From positions 1 through 5,646 of the forward strand of contig JAESUV010000262.1 in NCBI GenBank assembly GCA_016762975.1: a stretch of 5,646 bases of DNA, written 5' to 3'. Below are positions 4,901 to 5,646 of the stretch, in pieces. The notes under the pieces are model-generated. The model did no database searches, was not told the origin of the DNA, and saw only the letters and a program-made list of their open reading frames with translations. The translations under genes and the position numbers were made by a program. The DNA is from Gammaproteobacteria bacterium. GTDB lineage: Bacteria > Pseudomonadota > Gammaproteobacteria > Pseudomonadales > Pseudohongiellaceae. The first letter of the stretch is position 1; each line of letters opens with the position of its first letter.

Positions 4901-5646
4901 CTAATTTTGATAGACCAGTTCTCCACCCACATAGGTCTGCTCGATCTCGATATCCATGATCTCTTCCGGGTCGATGGTCAAAATATCGCGTGAGAGTACG
5001 ATCATATCGGCGAGTTTACCGGGCTCAAGCGAGCCCTTTATGTCTTCTTCAAAACCGAGGTAGGCACCTTTGATCGTATAGCCTGCAATTGCCTCCTCGA
5101 TAGTAATAGCTTCATCCGCCCCGAATACTCTTCCGCTCATACCCTTCCTAGTGACGGCTGCATAGATGCCTACTAGCGGACCTATGGGCAAGATGTCACT
5201 GGAAATGGCGACATGGATACCGTGATCCATCGGCGAGCGCAGCGGGTTATTGTGTTCGAGACGCCAGCCATCGAGGTTCGCTACGTAACGCCCCTCTAAG
5301 GTGTAAGTAAAATTCGGTTGCTGCGTGATATGAATACCATACTCTGCCATCTTCTCCATAGTGGCGTCGGATGGACGCATGGAAAAGTGATTGAGATAGG
5401 TGCGATGGTCTTCTCGCGGATTTCTCGTTAGTGCATCGACTAGCGTATCGACCACAAGCTCGATAGCCGCATCGCCGATCGCGTGAATACCCATCTGCCA
5501 ACCCGCATCGTGAATCTCATTAATGTGACTCACTAGTTCTTCCGCTGGCATGTTCAGATAGCCACGATAGTCGCCTTGGTTCAGGTAAGGCTCCTTGGTG
5601 AACGCGGCTGGGCCTGTAAAGCCACCGTCGGCAAATACCTTGATGG
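4901..5646 (-). CDS. YtcJ-like metal-dependent amidohydrolase, C-terminal 247 residues; 5' end beyond right edge
   Basis: The frame is open to the right edge; the ATG at 5551 is internal because the preceding 31 codons already show family sequence (I-K-V-F-A-D-G-G, then K-E-P-Y). Counting visible residues, H54 in H-A-I-G-D, H80 and H86 in the H-R-T-Y-L-N-H-F segment and D150 in S-S-D match the conserved metal and catalytic positions of the Amidohydrolase_3 family. The C-terminal G-S-L-E-P-G-K-L-A-D-M-I-V-L segment is the return of the small beta-sandwich domain. Full-length members are about 540-600 residues, so a bit less than half is present. The family hydrolyses C-N bonds in amides, formamides and related compounds; the substrate cannot be told. 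An N-terminal signal peptide, common in marine homologues, could not be checked. It is upstream of the exported protein gene on the same strand. Confidence 0.9.
   Translation of the reverse strand, partial: IKVFADGGFTGPAAFTKEPYLNQGDYRGYLNMPAEELVSHINEIHDAGWQMGIHAIGDAAIELVVDTLVDALTRNPREDHRTYLNHFSMRPSDATMEKMAEYGIHITQQPNFTYTLEGRYVANLDGWRLEHNNPLRSPMDHGIHVAISSDILPIGPLVGIYAAVTRKGMSGRVFGADEAITIEEAIAGYTIKGAYLGFEEDIKGSLEPGKLADMIVLSRDILTIDPEEIMDIEIEQTYVGGELVYQN

Noticed and set aside
5247..5501. Minus-strand 84-residue ORF in a second frame of the amidohydrolase
   Set aside because: Overlaps the well-supported amidohydrolase frame and has no family motif.

Overview
The window reads as chromosomal DNA of a free-living Gram-negative bacterium, most likely a marine-type gammaproteobacterium. 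That is inferred from the kind of genes present (a glutathione-linked hydrolase, a Sec-exported conserved protein, a YtcJ-like amidohydrolase, a TPR protein) and cannot be proved from one window. No RNA gene, CRISPR array, insertion sequence, phage gene or attachment site was seen.

Layout, left to right. Positions 1-600 (minus) hold the N-terminal 200 residues of a tetratricopeptide-repeat protein that runs off the left edge. Positions 601-945 are an AT-rich, structure-rich intergenic stretch with a duplicated ~37-bp element, a 7-bp inverted repeat, a 32-bp palindromic hairpin, a probable terminator for the next gene and an FNR-like palindrome. Positions 946-1743 (minus) encode a complete glyoxalase II-type hydrolase (gloB). 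Divergent from it, about 1996-2198 (plus) is a glutathione S-transferase remnant: only the thioredoxin-like N-terminal part survives, and similarity stops at a 14-bp palindrome. Overlapping its open frame, 2255-2647 (plus) encodes a small membrane protein with about four predicted membrane segments.

From 2745 rightwards three genes lie on the minus strand in the order amidohydrolase (4901 to beyond the right edge), exported conserved protein (3813-4781) and membrane-anchored LCM/TIGR00027-type methyltransferase (2745-3734). Gaps are 119 and 78 nt, and a terminator-like hairpin follows the methyltransferase, so they may be one transcription unit, although their joint function is unknown.

Working links: gloB and the GST remnant both belong to glutathione-dependent detoxification, which suggests a former two-gene detoxification locus that has partly decayed. 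The right-hand trio combines a metal-dependent hydrolase, an envelope protein of unknown role and a membrane-tethered methyltransferase. I saw no clear defence, mobile or biosynthetic system; the less ordinary points are the structured leader of the TPR gene, the GST breakpoint and the anchored methyltransferase.
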